Assembly (NCBI GenBank): GCA_964017235.1
Contig: OZ024932.1
Span: 80,417,451 to 80,481,450 of the forward strand
Source: Sabellastarte sp. h YS-2021
Taxonomy: Eukaryota; Annelida; Polychaeta; Sabellida; Sabellidae
DNA: 64,000 nt
Reading direction: 5' to 3'
Shown: one piece after another, positions 23,523 to 34,587 of the stretch
Numbering within the stretch: the stretch's first letter is position 1
How the letters are laid out: each line of letters starts with the position of its first letter
Notes under the pieces: generated by a model
Told to the model about the DNA's origin: nothing
Databases searched by the model: none
The model's input: only the letters and a program-made list of their open reading frames with translations
Translations under genes and position numbers: made by a program

Positions 23523-26500
23523 CTGAAAGAAAAGAGATTTAATACATTCAATTACAGGGGTTTGGTGTAACAGTATATATATTACTGGCTACGAGATAAA
23601 GTGATTGTGTGAGAAGGTTCAGTAAATATTAGAAGAATTTAATAACATAGTTTCTCTGCTTAAATAAGCTACAGGTAAAGAGAAAATTTCACAAATAAAC
23701 ATCCAGTAAAACTGACAAAAATCAGCTTCTTGTCCAAGTATGAAAACCACATATTTTCATACATTAAAAGACATGTAGTGTCAAACCCTTTAATTAGAAC
23801 TCTGATAAGTTACATTCTATTTTAAGTAGAAGTAAATATCAGTTACATAGAGAGCCCTTTGTAATTGAAATTTACCCATTATCTACCATTCAGCATTTCT
23901 CTGGTCCCTCGATCAGGATTTAACACAACAAGACTCAACTGTATACATCATAAAAAATACAGTTAGCTTGTTGGCTAGGATCAATACTAGCATGTACTAT
24001 ATATTGTCAGAATTTTCCAATCCTTGAATGTTATAATCTGAGGTTAATTAGCACATGCACTTGAGTAGATATACTAGTTTAAAACCTTATCATATTCATA
24101 ACTAAAAACAAAGATGGCTTATCCCTATCTTGGGATCACAATGTGAATCATAAAACAAGACTGAAGAGAGGTAAAAAAAATGATAAACTATATAGCAGGC
24201 TATTAGCAGCCAAACCACATAATAACTTGAAAGGTTTCCAATTGATAAATTGGTTTAGTTATACTCAATATTTATATATTGAACTGTTCTATCTACTCTG
24301 GGAACTTGATGGTTTAGTGTAAGGCTGTAGAGAGTACTTGTTCGAACAAAGTCCAATAACTAAATTCAGTATTATTCATGTAGTTTATATTTTGTCTTAC
24401 ATCAACTGAATACCTGCCTTGTCTCAGCACTTAAGAATCTTAAATCCAAAATTATATAAGGGTCACTTGCCATGGTTACTTATTCTAGATATAACTATCC
24501 AATGTTTTTTGGTACATTCTGTTTGTAATAAGAGCTTTTGTCATAAAACAGGTTTGTCTGATATTCTACATGCAAAGCAAGTTTTCATATTTTGTCATTC
24601 ACCGATACTCAGCCTTTTTAGTTTAAATTTATACATGCTACACTTTTGCAATACATGTATCACAGTTTTGTGGATCTTACTTGTATCATTTTGTAGGAAA
24701 TAGAAGGGGATTTCCTTGCTGTAAATTTCATATAATTGCTATTTTCTCATTTCTTACTCCATTACAATATGAATAAATATTGTTTGCATGTCTGTTTTTC
24801 TACATGTTACATATATTCCAGCTTATGATTGGATGACTAACACTTCATCTACTTGCAAAATATTGAAAGCCATGTAAGAAATAACAAAAACATGAATGAA
24901 AACATTATACATCTAAAAACAGACATCATAAACTGTTTTAGAAAAGAAAATGCTTGTAAGAAAAACAATGATGATTAAAAATTTACCCTGGGAAAGCGTC
25001 TGTGGACTGGTGGATACCTTGTTGGTTCCCCTTTATATGTGTTTCCATACACACTGGTGTAATCATAATCAATCTGTGTTGCTCCATTATGTCTTAAATA
25101 ATCTTTGGCTGTGTGATGCTGACGATCCTCAACACTAATGATTCTTCTTCCTTGATGCCTTGTGTCTTTCCCCTGAAATGTAAACAAATTTAAAGACAAC
25201 CAATATGTACCTCAACTTAGATAACTATGAATATACTACACAGAAAATTTAAACATTTATTAAGAAGGTTAATCTTAATGCTAATATAGTTTGCTGTTGT
25301 CGGAATGGGAGGAAATTCTCCACAAAAGCTTTAGATGATCAACAATTATTTGAATTTAATTCTCAACAAATTTGACTATTTACACCCTCAACATAAATTT
25401 TTAAACAGGCAAAAATTTGAAATTGTAAGTAAGTCAAAGAGAAGCAAATATATTCATACATAAACATTTATTTCTTTATTTTTAAATATAATAGTATTTG
25501 TACTTTTATTACTGATCTCAGAGTATGACATGTTACTTTTAAATACTACTTACATAGTGGGATGCCAGTGGTGAAGTTTATATAATAATCAAATTCATAA
25601 GTAATTTATCAGGTAGAATGTTTGCACCTTAACTATGTTTAACTCTGACAATATAACAAATCATTGGTGATATACTGGGATTTCTTCTGTGAATGATCCT
25701 CTTCCATGCAACTTGTACAAGTTAAATGGTCAATAAATAACCAGTAAGTAGTACTTGAAAGACAAAGAACTCTCAACTGATTATAACAAGAGTCTTGCAA
25801 TGAAAACAAATCACTAATTCAGCCTCAATAAAACCACAACAAAAAGTGATTAACAACTCCACCTTTCGGAATACGATAAATGTAAAGCTAGTAAGCTCTA
25901 AATCAACAACAGTTTATTTTAACTACTATAAGACAATATGTAAAAAAAGTAATACTAATAATACCTTGTTTTATGTGTGAGCTCTCATTTTAATAAGTTT
26001 ACTCTCAAAAATAAGTATATAGTACATGCACAATTCCTCTTGTTGGTAAAATAATCTGAATTTTAAAACAAACTGAGTCAGTTGAAGACACTTACATTTC
26101 CAAAGTAGACTCCATGATCTTGAAAAGAATTTCTGTTATCATGAGCTGAAAAACTATTTTGAGTCTTGAAGTTTTTCTGGAATTACACAAAAATAAACAT
26201 ATTTGGAACATAATACTTTTTGGGAAAATCTATGTCAATTTGAAAAAATGAAAACATTTATAAACTAAAAAAAAAACATTTTTTAAACATATAAATAATA
26301 TATCTAACTTAGCTGCAAAAATGAAATGTGTATCTATCAACAGGATAATACATATTGCAACAAACACAAAAAGATGTGAAACTACATGTATATTTTAAAA
26401 ATAGCATCAGAGATGCCCGTACCCCACAGCCTAGGGAAATATTCTTAACACCATGAGATATAGAAGTACTGTATCAGTACAAATTTCAGGATACTTTCAG

Positions 26501-28327
26501 AGCACTGTCAGTTATATAAAGGTCCAAACAATGTTTAAATAGAGAAAATAATGTCTAAGAGAAAGATAATGCATGTACTCTTTAACTACATCTGGCATGG
26601 CCGAATTATGGTTTAGATGTTTTGAATATTACCATGCATACTGAAGTGGTAATAATAATAATAGTAGGATTTATATAGCGCAAAATTGATACAAATCCTC
26701 TAATGCGCTTGAGACCAAGAAGGGAGAGTCCAGGGATAGGCATGGGTCGACATCTAAAAAGCGCCCGCGAGGGTATGACTAAGGTGGGGGGTATGCCAGC
26801 CTAAACAAGTAGGTCTTTAGCTGGCTTCTGAAACCATCTATTGTTTGCTGAGATCTGACAGTCTGTGGCAGCTTGTTCCATTCAGCTGGTGCAGCTACTG
26901 CAAAGCCATGCCTGCCTATGTGCTTCTTAGGGCGGGTTGAGGAGATAGATAGCCTGTTGCCGCGAGTGAGACTGCTCGATCTTATTAAAGCTGAGAGATA
27001 CGGGGGCTGTGAAAGATTAATAGCCTTGGATACCAAAAGATTATACTTAAACAGGATGCGATGTTGAATTGGGAGCCAGTGGAGTTTTTTCAAAAAGGGT
27101 GTAACATGACTCATTTTGTCAAGTCTGAAGATGATGCGGCAAAGAGCATTCTGGACTCTCTGTAGTTTGGCTATGTTGGACTTGCTGAAATACTTAAATT
27201 TACAGGCGTATTTCTATGGTTAAAATGAATATTTAAAACCGCATCGTAAAAACAACGTCTACCCTGGTGAACGCTAATACATTTAATGAATGCTTATATG
27301 TGGTGTTGGAGCAAAATCTGTGGCTCACTTGATGAAATTCCATGTGTTACAATGGGAAGTTGTAAAAGTAAAATTCTTAATGAATTCTAATGAGACTTTA
27401 ACAGTGCTTAATCTGCATCAAAAGACAGACCCGAAGGTGCCACAAGATTTTAAAGGTCAAGGTCACTACAACAAGTTCAAAGGTCAAATCAAGGTCGCAC
27501 CATGATGCTGCACAACTACACCCCCTAACCAATGTCCCTACCAAGCATCAACTTCCCACAACTTACGGTTTCCGAGATATAGCCCGGACAAGATTTTATA
27601 GGTCAAGGTCACTACGGCAAGGTCAAAGGTCAAATCAAGGTCAGACTATGACGTTGCACACCTACATCCCCTAACCAATGTCCCTAGTAAGTACCAACTT
27701 CCTACACCTCACGGTTTCCGAGATATAGCCCGGACAAGATTTTATAGGTCAAGGTCACTACAGCAAGGTCAGACCATGACGCTGAACACCTACACCCCCT
27801 AACCAATGTCCCTACCAAGTATCAACTTCCTACATCTTACGGTTTCTGAGATATAGCCAGACAAGATTTTAAAGGTCAAGGTCACTACGACAAGGTCAAA
27901 TCAAGGTCAGACCATGACGTTGCACACCTACACCCCCTAACCAATGTCCCTACCAAGTATCAACTTCCTACACCTTACAGTTTCCGAGATATAGCCCGGA
28001 CAAGATTTTATAGGTCAAGGTCACTACAGCAAGGTCAGACCATGACGTTGCACACCTACACCCCCTAACCAATGTCCGTACCAAGTATCAACTTCCTACA
28101 CCTTACAGTTTCTGAGATACAGCCCGGACAAACTTTTTCCCGCTGAACACCCGCCCATATGGACACCATCGGTGAAAACAATACCCGGACAGCCCTAAAG
28201 GGCTGTTGGATAAAAACTGACAAATTTTAATTGAAAAAAAAAAACAAAAAAAAACAGAAAAAAAACTGTGCACTTGGTCAAACTTTGAGGATAGAGGGCT
28301 GAAAATTATTTTCACTAGCGGATCCAG

Positions 28328-28371
<44 letters not shown>

Positions 28372-30287
28372 CAGGGGGTTTGAACCCCCCCCCCCCCCCC
28401 CTGAAAAATAATGTAAAGGGGTTCAACCCAAAGTACAAAATTATTTCTTGACAGTGGTGTTAAATTTACAGGAAATGCACTCTATTTTTACCAAAAATTA
28501 ATTTTTTTCCAGGGGGCATGCCCCCCGACCCCCTTAGTTATAATATGTCTGATGTGAACCCCCACCTTACTCGATGTGAACCCCCACCTGACATAAAAGC
28601 TGGATCCGCCCCTGCTTTTATATTAAGCTTCATAATAAACATGACAACACATCTCTATTTAAAGTATGAAAGTGGTAAAATTGCCAATTGGATAAGAATT
28701 AAACAAAAGATTTCTATCTATGTACTGATTAATTCAACAAATGCAACATTAAAATGCAAACATCGAGTTTTATTACTTGTAAGATATTCTACATAGTTTA
28801 TATGTTTGTGATGGTATTCTTTTAACATACAGTAGAACCTTGATTATCCAAACACTATGGGGGACATACAATCGGGTCAGATAATCGAGAGGTTCAAACA
28901 GATGATGGAACCTGAATTCACCATCTATGGCATACCAAGTGTGGGATAATTGAAGAAAGGTCGCTTTTATGCACTAATTGTACATGTGGGTGGTCATTGC
29001 CAATGACTCATTGATAAACTATTTAATGTATTTGTGTAATATGACATAACTGACCCTCTTAGTGTGACTTAAGTGCTTCATTTCTGTGGATATTATCAAT
29101 TTTATATAAAATATTACAGACTTGAGATGGGTGTGTTCGGTTGGTACATGCATTGTTGACGTTTCATTTTGGATAAACATCAAAAATTGAAAAACTCTGG
29201 GAGATTATTTATTGTAAAGCCCCAAGTGAACACACCTTCAGTGATAGGTATGTTGGGCTGGTAATGCATTGTTCACATTATTCTTTCAGTGTATGTTATC
29301 AGTCTGTAAATTGATCTACTCTAGGAGATTATAGATTGCAAAACCCAATTTAAGCACACTTTCAGTGATTGGTGCATTATCAAAGAAGTTGTGTAGCGGA
29401 GTTGGGTAAATGAATTGATTCGTCCCAAATGAAATAATGGCATTAAAGATCAAAGAAATTAGGATTTTTTTGTGGATAGTATGTTTCATAAAGTACCAGA
29501 ATTAATGGTTTCTGAGAATGTGTAAAATCCTGCATTATCGCTCATGCTAGACCGTGCATTATATGCAGGGAGACAAGATTTCGGTTTGGTTAACACAGAT
29601 TCGGATTATAGAGGGCCAGATAATCATGGTTCTGCTGTAATAAAAATGCTTCGACTTTCAAATAACCAGTGGTTTTAACAGATTTATAAACACAAATGTG
29701 TGCTTACAGAATCCTTTTCTGTGTAAGGTTTAGGTGGTCTTGGTGGGTATTTAAGGCTATCAGTCTTGTATGGTTCACTGAGCATTAATCCCGTGCTTGT
29801 CTGTTCTTTTCTTTGTGGTGGCCACAATTCTTTTGGTGCTGGTCTGTGTTGGAACTGTATAAAAATGAAACTTGTGAAATATATTAAAATAGTATAAAAT
29901 ATGACTGTTAATATCTTAACTGTAACTTTTGAAAAACCAGTCTGAATCTGTTACACAAATGTATGTGAACTCTACTGAATCTACAGAGTTTGTTATTGAT
30001 CAACTTAGTTAATTAACAAAAACAACAACGAAAATGAAACATAAAAAAAATCATATAGCCAGTAAATGTTTAGAGATTATATATTGATCATAAATACTTC
30101 ATGGCAGATTTATCAATATAAAAAATATAAGGTAAATGTTAATATTTCGCGGAAAAAATTGTAACATTTAAGCTTTAGTGCTAATCCAAGTCCAAGATTC
30201 GAGATGCCAAAAAGTGCATTTAAAATTAATGCTTACCCAGACACCATCACAGGCCGTTGGTGGTGCAAATATCCTCCCCTTTGGCAT
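23259..30287 (-). CDS. tex36: TEX36-like protein gene, five exons
   Basis: Coding exons on the minus strand are 30287-30237, 29854-29708, 26176-26097, 25172-24987 and 23522-23259, each bounded by AG and GT signals (donors GTAAGC, GTAAGC, GTAAGT, GTAAAT). The product is about 242 residues. It starts 'MPKGRIFAPPTACDGVW', then a Pro/Lys-rich part, 'NSFSAHDNRNSFQDHGVYFG', 'RRIISVEDRQHH' and 'RRFPRAHKEGD', and ends 'KSRTVQA'. The start, the HDNR-S block and the RRFPR-KE block match my recollection of vertebrate testis-expressed protein 36 (MAKGRRF..., HDNRHS..., RRFPR.YKE), in the same order. TEX36 is poorly characterised and expressed in testis. No signal peptide or membrane segment is seen. Human TEX36 is shorter (about 186 residues, from memory), so the last 80 residues here, rich in Pro and Tyr, are an extension. 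Joining exon 2 to exon 3 leaves one nucleotide missing: a small unseen exon of 3n+1 bases, an indel or decay could explain this. Confidence 0.75.
24987..25172 (-). CDS. tex36: TEX36-like gene, exon 4
   Basis: This exon is 186 nt (62 codons, phase 0 to 0) with acceptor 'tttacatttcag' and donor GG|GTAAAT. It encodes 'GKDTRHQGRRIISVEDRQHH', then 'DYDYTSVYGNTYKGEPTRYP' and 'PVHRRFPR'. The RRFPR motif ends the exon and matches the family. Confidence 0.8.
25173..26096. other. intron 3 of TEX36-like gene
   Basis: AT-rich intron sequence without recognised repeats. Intron 4 (23523-24986) is similar, and its 95-codon plus-strand frame at 24419-24703 looks like chance. Confidence 0.5.
26097..26176 (-). 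CDS. tex36: TEX36-like gene, exon 3
   Basis: This exon is 80 nt with acceptor 'gtaattccag' and donor GTAAGT. The frame that continues into exon 4 reads 'KLQDSNSFSAHDNRNSFQDH' then 'GVYFGN'. That frame needs two bases at the exon start to finish a split codon, whereas exon 2 ends in phase 0. This is the unresolved phase conflict. The 'HDNRxS' block is the strongest family match in the gene. Confidence 0.75.
26400..26565 (-). mobile_element. family A element, 3' end fragment
   Basis: It is the reverse complement of the 3' end seen at 6770-6935 and 40610-40776: 'attattttctctatttaaac', 'aactgacagtgctctgaaag', 'ggctgtggggtacgggcatc' and the hairpin GCATC-TCT-GATGC. It lies in intron 2. Confidence 0.8.
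26640..27195 (-). mobile_element. non-LTR retrotransposon (CR1/L2-like) 3' end
   Basis: The minus strand encodes the C-terminal end of a LINE polymerase: 'SKYFSKSNIAKLQRVQNALC', 'SHVTPFLKKLHWLPIQHRI' and 'FAVAAPAEWNKLPQTVRSQ' to 'LKTYLF'. The blocks LQRVQNA, LHWLP-Y/HRI and WN-LP-R are hallmarks of this family's tail. After the stop come 'gcgctatataaatcctacta' and ATT repeats, a typical 3' tail (minus strand, to about 26645). The copy is 5'-truncated and lies in intron 2 of the TEX36-like gene, in the same orientation. Confidence 0.88.
27196..27439. other. unassigned intron DNA
   Basis: It lies between the LINE tail and the family A array. No match to either element was seen. Confidence 0.4.
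27440..28215 (-). mobile_element. family A repeat-array element in intron 2
   Basis: About five units on the minus strand carry the usual blocks ('cttacggtttccgagatata' and 'aatgtccctaccaagtatca' as read on plus). The 5' hairpin end is at 28189-28206 ('acagccctaaagggctgt') with 'tttttatcc' outward. The 3' end is absent here. The array places at least seven copies of TCAAGGTCA, a monomeric NR5A/ERR-type recognition sequence, inside the gene. Confidence 0.8.
28314..28614 (+). mobile_element. GGATCC-ended MITE, copy 1
   Basis: The ends are 'actagcggatccag' and 'ctggatccgcccctg', inverted around a shared GCGGATCCAG. The interior matches 34588-34872 nearly base for base ('aaagtacaaaattatttctt', 'gggggcatgccccccgaccc'). 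A run of 41 G (28329-28369) and one of 17 C (28385-28401) lie just inside the left end. The reading frame across them, a polyproline string, is an artefact. Confidence 0.8.
28830..29637 (+). mobile_element. Tigger/pogo-like MITE
   Basis: The terminal inverted repeats are CAGTAGAACCTTGATTATC (left) and CAGCAGAACCATGATTATC (right, reverse complement), flanked by TA on both sides (28828-28829 and 29638-29639). CAGTAGAACC with a TA target is typical of pogo/Tigger members of Tc1/mariner. The 808-bp interior has no transposase frame. Confidence 0.85.
29708..29854 (-). CDS. tex36: TEX36-like gene, exon 2
   Basis: This exon is 147 nt (49 codons, phase 0 to 0) with acceptor 'ttatacag' and donor GTAAGC. 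It encodes a basic, Pro-rich stretch: 'FQHRPAPKELWPPQRKEQ', then 'GLMLSEPYKTDS' and 'KYPPRPPKPYTEKDS'. The repeated 'PP' and 'YKTDS' are low-complexity features common in axonemal microtubule-associated proteins, which is only a hint. Confidence 0.75.
30237..30287 (-). CDS. tex36: TEX36-like gene, exon 1 coding part
   Basis: This exon is 51 nt (17 codons), ATG to a GG|GTAAGC donor, and encodes 'MPKGRIFAPPTACDGVW'. The ATG is chosen because family members begin M-x-KGR-x-F, and the phase (0) fits exon 2. The 5' UTR extends upstream by an unknown length. Confidence 0.75.
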
Positions 30288-30982
30288 TATGCTATTGATA
30301 TATCAAATATATGTACTAGTATATTTCCCAGCTGTTATTGTACAGACTCATGTCTTTCAGAGAAACCTAGATTTCATAAAAAAAGACACAGGTGGAGAAT
30401 AAAAAAATAAACTAAAAAAAAAAAAATATTATGATGTAATCTTTTCTAAAATCTAAATGTTTGTTAAAATTAAATTGATGACAACTACACGTAAAACACT
30501 ATATTGTGATAACTTAATTGGTAGTTTCATATTATGCTAGAAAACCAGTAGAAGTATTCGAAGTTTGTTTATCCACTTGTCAAATTTATCTGCGAAAAAT
30601 TTAACACACACTAATCAAAGACACTTCGGTCAAATCTTGTCTTTGAGGTTGAAAACTGTTTTCAAAGCAATGACAGCACTTTTCAAGTGGCTGAAATGGC
30701 TGATAAAAGCTTAATTAAACCATAACACCGTTTTGCGCACGTCAAGTATCCTTCTATATGTGCAAACATTACCCACTTGTCTAGAACATCGAGTCAAACA
30801 CTGTATTCCTCTCACAAGGCGGCCATTGGTATACTTGTAACTATGCAAATAGCCTCGCTATGATTTATATTGTGTTGAGGCGCCATCTGGCGAAAAGAAA
30901 ATTTTACCGCTCAACATATCGAAACGTCATATATTCGGAACATCGTTGCTGCACGGGTAGTATCTTCACGCGGGACTTTAAC
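30288..30982. promoter_or_regulatory. upstream region of TEX36-like gene, possible two-way promoter
   Basis: This intergenic part holds a GC-richer, CpG-containing patch at about 30720-30980 ('ttttgcgcacgtc', 'ggcggccattgg', 'ggcgccatctggcg', 'cttcacgcgggac') in otherwise AT-rich DNA. ATTGG at 30825 gives a CCAAT box on the minus strand, and GGCGGCCATT resembles a YY1 site. Immediately after it on the plus strand is ATG (30983) followed 40 nt later by a GTAAGA donor. Regulatory function is inferred from position and composition only. Confidence 0.3.
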
Positions 30983-31022
30983 ATGACAAGTTACGAAGTT
31001 GCTACAAATCTTCATCAAAACA

Positions 31023-33212
31023 GTAAGAAGACAAGGAATGAATGAAAAGGATGGAATGTCATGTTAGAATCGGATTCTAAACGACGAAATACTTCATCGG
31101 TAAAATACAGCGTAACCAGCTAAGTCCCTATTATCGCTCATGGCTGTAGTTACGCAACAACCTTAAAATTGCCTGAGTTCATTGACCTGACTCCTAACAG
31201 AGGAAGATTGACCTTAATCTTCGCAAGAGAATAATACCAATAAAATCTTTAGATTTAATGTAACAACTTATTAATAACACCGTATTAATATAAATTTGAC
31301 ATTTATTAAATCTAATATAAAATATCCAGCAATACAAATACAATAATACACAGCAAATCTAAATTAAATCGTATTACTGTATTACAGATACAAAATATAA
31401 ATATTACTAGAAACTAAGTTTCAAACTACAAAATTACTACTGCTAGTGATAATAGTAATAACCAATAAATGTCCGAATATATATATTACCGTAACCGCAA
31501 TATATTACCGTTATTACAACCTGTTACCGTTATTACAACAATCTGTTGTAATTCCAAACGAACACAATACCTGTGTTCTTGACCCAAGAAACCTGTGTAA
31601 ATTTGTTACACAAATATTATAAATTAAACCAAATGCTTGGTCTTCAACCGAAATGTGATAGTTACCAGATAAAGTACCACCTATACAACACGGAATGTAT
31701 TACCAACTATAGCGATAAATATACTGAAACCAACAATTAATCACGTATACCACCGGCACAGTCTCCGACTTTACGGTCTCTGATACCGAATATATAGCCA
31801 TGTAGGTAGGGGTTTTCTAGCAACATTTTATAAAGTAAAACACATCCTAACCATCGCTGCTTGCTGCCATTAATTGCTGGGCAGTCTCCGACTTTACGGT
31901 CTCTGTCTATAATTACCAATATACTGATTAAAACCCTATTAAACAGTATCCGACTTTACGGTTTCAGAATAATACACAATATATTATCGCTAAGAATAAA
32001 TAACAATTCCGGATGTAAATTACTAACCTAAATCTGGTACTCTTCAATCCAGCAAAACACCTTCTGATAAAACACTTCACAACTGGTACAACACTTTCAA
32101 TAATATCAAACTCCAATCTAATTATAAACAACCCAGTAAAAACACTTTTAGTAACCTCAAGATTCGAACCCAAACTCAGCCTGTTAAAATAATACTTCCT
32201 ACCACTTAAAGATTCAAACCCAGGATTAGCATGCTAAAAATAAGTCTTGACACTTCAAGATTCAAACCCAGACTTAGCTTGCCAAAAAACAATACTCCCT
32301 ACCACTTAAAGATTCAAACCCAGGATTAGCATGCTAAAAATACGTCTTGACACTTCAAGATTCAAACCCAGACTGATTTTAAAATCAAATCACCCTATGA
32401 CCTAATCATGGTTGTTAAGATACCTGTACCTACAGCTGACAATGACAACTGATAAACTGTATTATGACATCACAGATTTTAAACAATACAACTTATAAAA
32501 GTGCCTTAATTCACACAACTGGTGTCTGATACTAAACAGTAACATTAAGAATGACACATGTAATATATTAAACTAAATGACTAACTATAAAACCCATTTT
32601 AAAAGCATAAAATCCTACCCTTTTAAGATTCAAAATCACCGTTCAAATAACGTCATTTTAACAGGAAGATGACGCAAATGGTTAGTACTAAATTTCAAAC
32701 TCCGTAACCGAAAACGGAACTCCCGAAATTCGCCGCAAATCTCATCGAAATGCCGTCATTTCACAGTTTACATCTATTTGGTTATTTAGTTTGTGCCATT
32801 TTGCTATTTACGCTTTTAAATTTGAAAACTTTGAAGACCGTTTATCTCTGTGACCACCCGTGTACAGTAAAATATGCAATAATTATTCATCTTAAAATAA
32901 TTTGTCATGTTAGAATAGGAATAACCCCCTCCCAAACCATGGTATACGCAGAAATTTTACCATGGTTTGAGGCAATAAACCTCAATAACACACTCCTAAC
33001 GTGGGGTTATGCATAAGTGTACAACTCATACATGATTAGAAACACTCGGGCTTCGCCTTCGTGTGATGGCGACACCGAAATAAATGTACACGAAAAGGCT
33101 CACGAATTTGTTTAAGACTTAAATAACAAAACAATCAAATTCCGTAAATGTAAGGGAAAGAAATGTTCTATTGAGGCAAGTCCTCGGGTGGATTTCACGA
33201 AAGGTCTTAGCC
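31023..33212. other. noncoding DNA with minor repeats
   Basis: Text 'acgacgaaatacttcatcgg' at 31080 recurs at 45430 and marks a dispersed repeat. 'tccgactttacggt' occurs three times at about 31766, 31889 and 31949. An approximately 110-bp tandem repeat ('attcaaacccaggattagca') lies at 32140-32385. An 88-codon frame at 32750-33016 has no recognised motif. Confidence 0.5.
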
Positions 33213-33330
33213 CGGTGTAACACCATATTCTGTATACCTGCCATATTCTGTATCCCCCCTTTCATCTTTTAAGGGATACAGAATGTTGCTGCCATATTTT
33301 GTATCCCAAATGGGGGGTTTACTGCTACCC
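33213..33330 (+). repeat. single foldback-type arm
   Basis: 'cggtgtaacaccatattctg' followed by three 'ccatatt(c/t)tgtat' motifs resembles the arms of the element at 35152-36598, where the motif is 'ccatattttacacccc'. No matching second arm was found nearby. Confidence 0.5.
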
Positions 33331-33459
33331 TGCATAAGTTGGCCATGGCTCATCTACAGGCTTCAGAAATACAAATAGGTTATGGTACACCAATGAAAAC
33401 TGTTGCATATAATAAGTTTAACAATAATGCATGATTTCAGAGTGTAGTAGGCCACTCAT

Positions 33460-33830
33460 CAGGGTTGGAGTCAATTACACAAGTAATTGAGTAATTGAGT
33501 AATTAATTACAATTTTTGTGTAATTGTAGTTGTAATTGATTTTTTAAAAAACTGAGTAATTGTATTTGAAAATTTTACACTGTAATTGAATATTTTGAAT
33601 TTCAATTACACTGCATATTTTACTCAGCATTCTGAATTTAAGCTTCAGTATTCAGTAGTATAAATAATTGTATTTTTTCCTAGTGGTAGAACGATTGTCT
33701 ACAGACATCGAATGGTTGGTCGAAATTCACTGTAGTAGTGATGATCGATCTGGAAGAAGTGTCCATCGATTCATCATTATCAATGAAAATTTCGTAATAT
33801 TTAGTTACCTTTCTTTATGTATCTAAATAT
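33460..33830. repeat. TAATTG-rich repeat and adjoining DNA
   Basis: Dense 'gtaattg' and 'caattac' motifs lie at 33473-33610, preceded by 'gggttggagt'. Such text is common at the edges of hAT-type MITEs, but no second end was identified. Confidence 0.4.
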
Positions 33831-34306
33831 TAGGGACGTCACGACTCCAAATATTTCATGTCGACTAATCAGTAAGTACAATTTGTGTCCACACCAAATA
33901 ACCGTCGAATTAAAATAACATCCAAAAATCTTAAGTTTCATATTGTAAAAACCACTGAAGACGATAAATATGTGAAATAAAATGAAAATATGTGTATATA
34001 CCTTATAAAAATGAATAAATTTGCTGTTTTCCTTGCGAATTTTGCTTCGTTTATTTCAGACAGGAAGTGGGCGATATAAGAGACATATGGTACTTCCGGT
34101 TTTACGTGAATTCATAAACAGTACACAAAACGTGGCTGTTTTCGGATTTTAACTTATTTTATGTGACAATATGGATATATTTTATGGATTCAGACCTTCT
34201 GCCATCTTTTACTACATTAAGCGATTATTCTTACTGTAAAATATGAAACCGGTATATATCACTATTCTAACCGTTGTTGATTATTCGGTTAGTCGTGACG
34301 CCCCTA
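33831..34306 (+). mobile_element. hAT-like MITE with perfect 8-bp target duplication
   Basis: The ends are TAGGGACGTCACGACT (left) and TAGGGGCGTCACGACT (right, reverse complement), 15 of 16 matching. CTAAATAT is duplicated at 33823-33830 and 34307-34314. The 8-bp duplication is characteristic of hAT transposases. The 476-bp interior is noncoding. Confidence 0.9.
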
Positions 34307-34587
34307 CTAAATATCCACATGATTTTTTAAATATTCTCTGCAGTTTCCTTAATAAATCAGCAGATTTATAATGAATTTTGGGTTTGTTTATATCTACCGC
34401 CATATTTACAGGAAGTGAGTGTTTTTGGTAGATTCTAAACGTTGGAACACCGTTATTCCTACCGCATTGACATACACTTCATCCCGGAATATGTTTTATG
34501 ATATAACCAACAATGGAATTGATTCTGGTTCGATCATCGCTCAGAAAAATGGACCATTAATCGACCATACAACCATCATCCTTTAAC

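Noticed and set aside
24419-24703. 94-codon plus-strand frame in intron 4
   Set aside because: Codon content follows the AT bias and it lies antisense within the TEX36-like intron with no motif.
28103-28438. 111-codon minus-strand frame with a polyproline run
   Set aside because: The proline string is the translation of the G homopolymer in a MITE, and the rest covers a repeat array.
32750-33016. 88-codon plus-strand frame with a hydrophobic start
   Set aside because: No splice signals, no homology I recognise, and AT-rich composition. A signal-peptide-like start alone is weak evidence.
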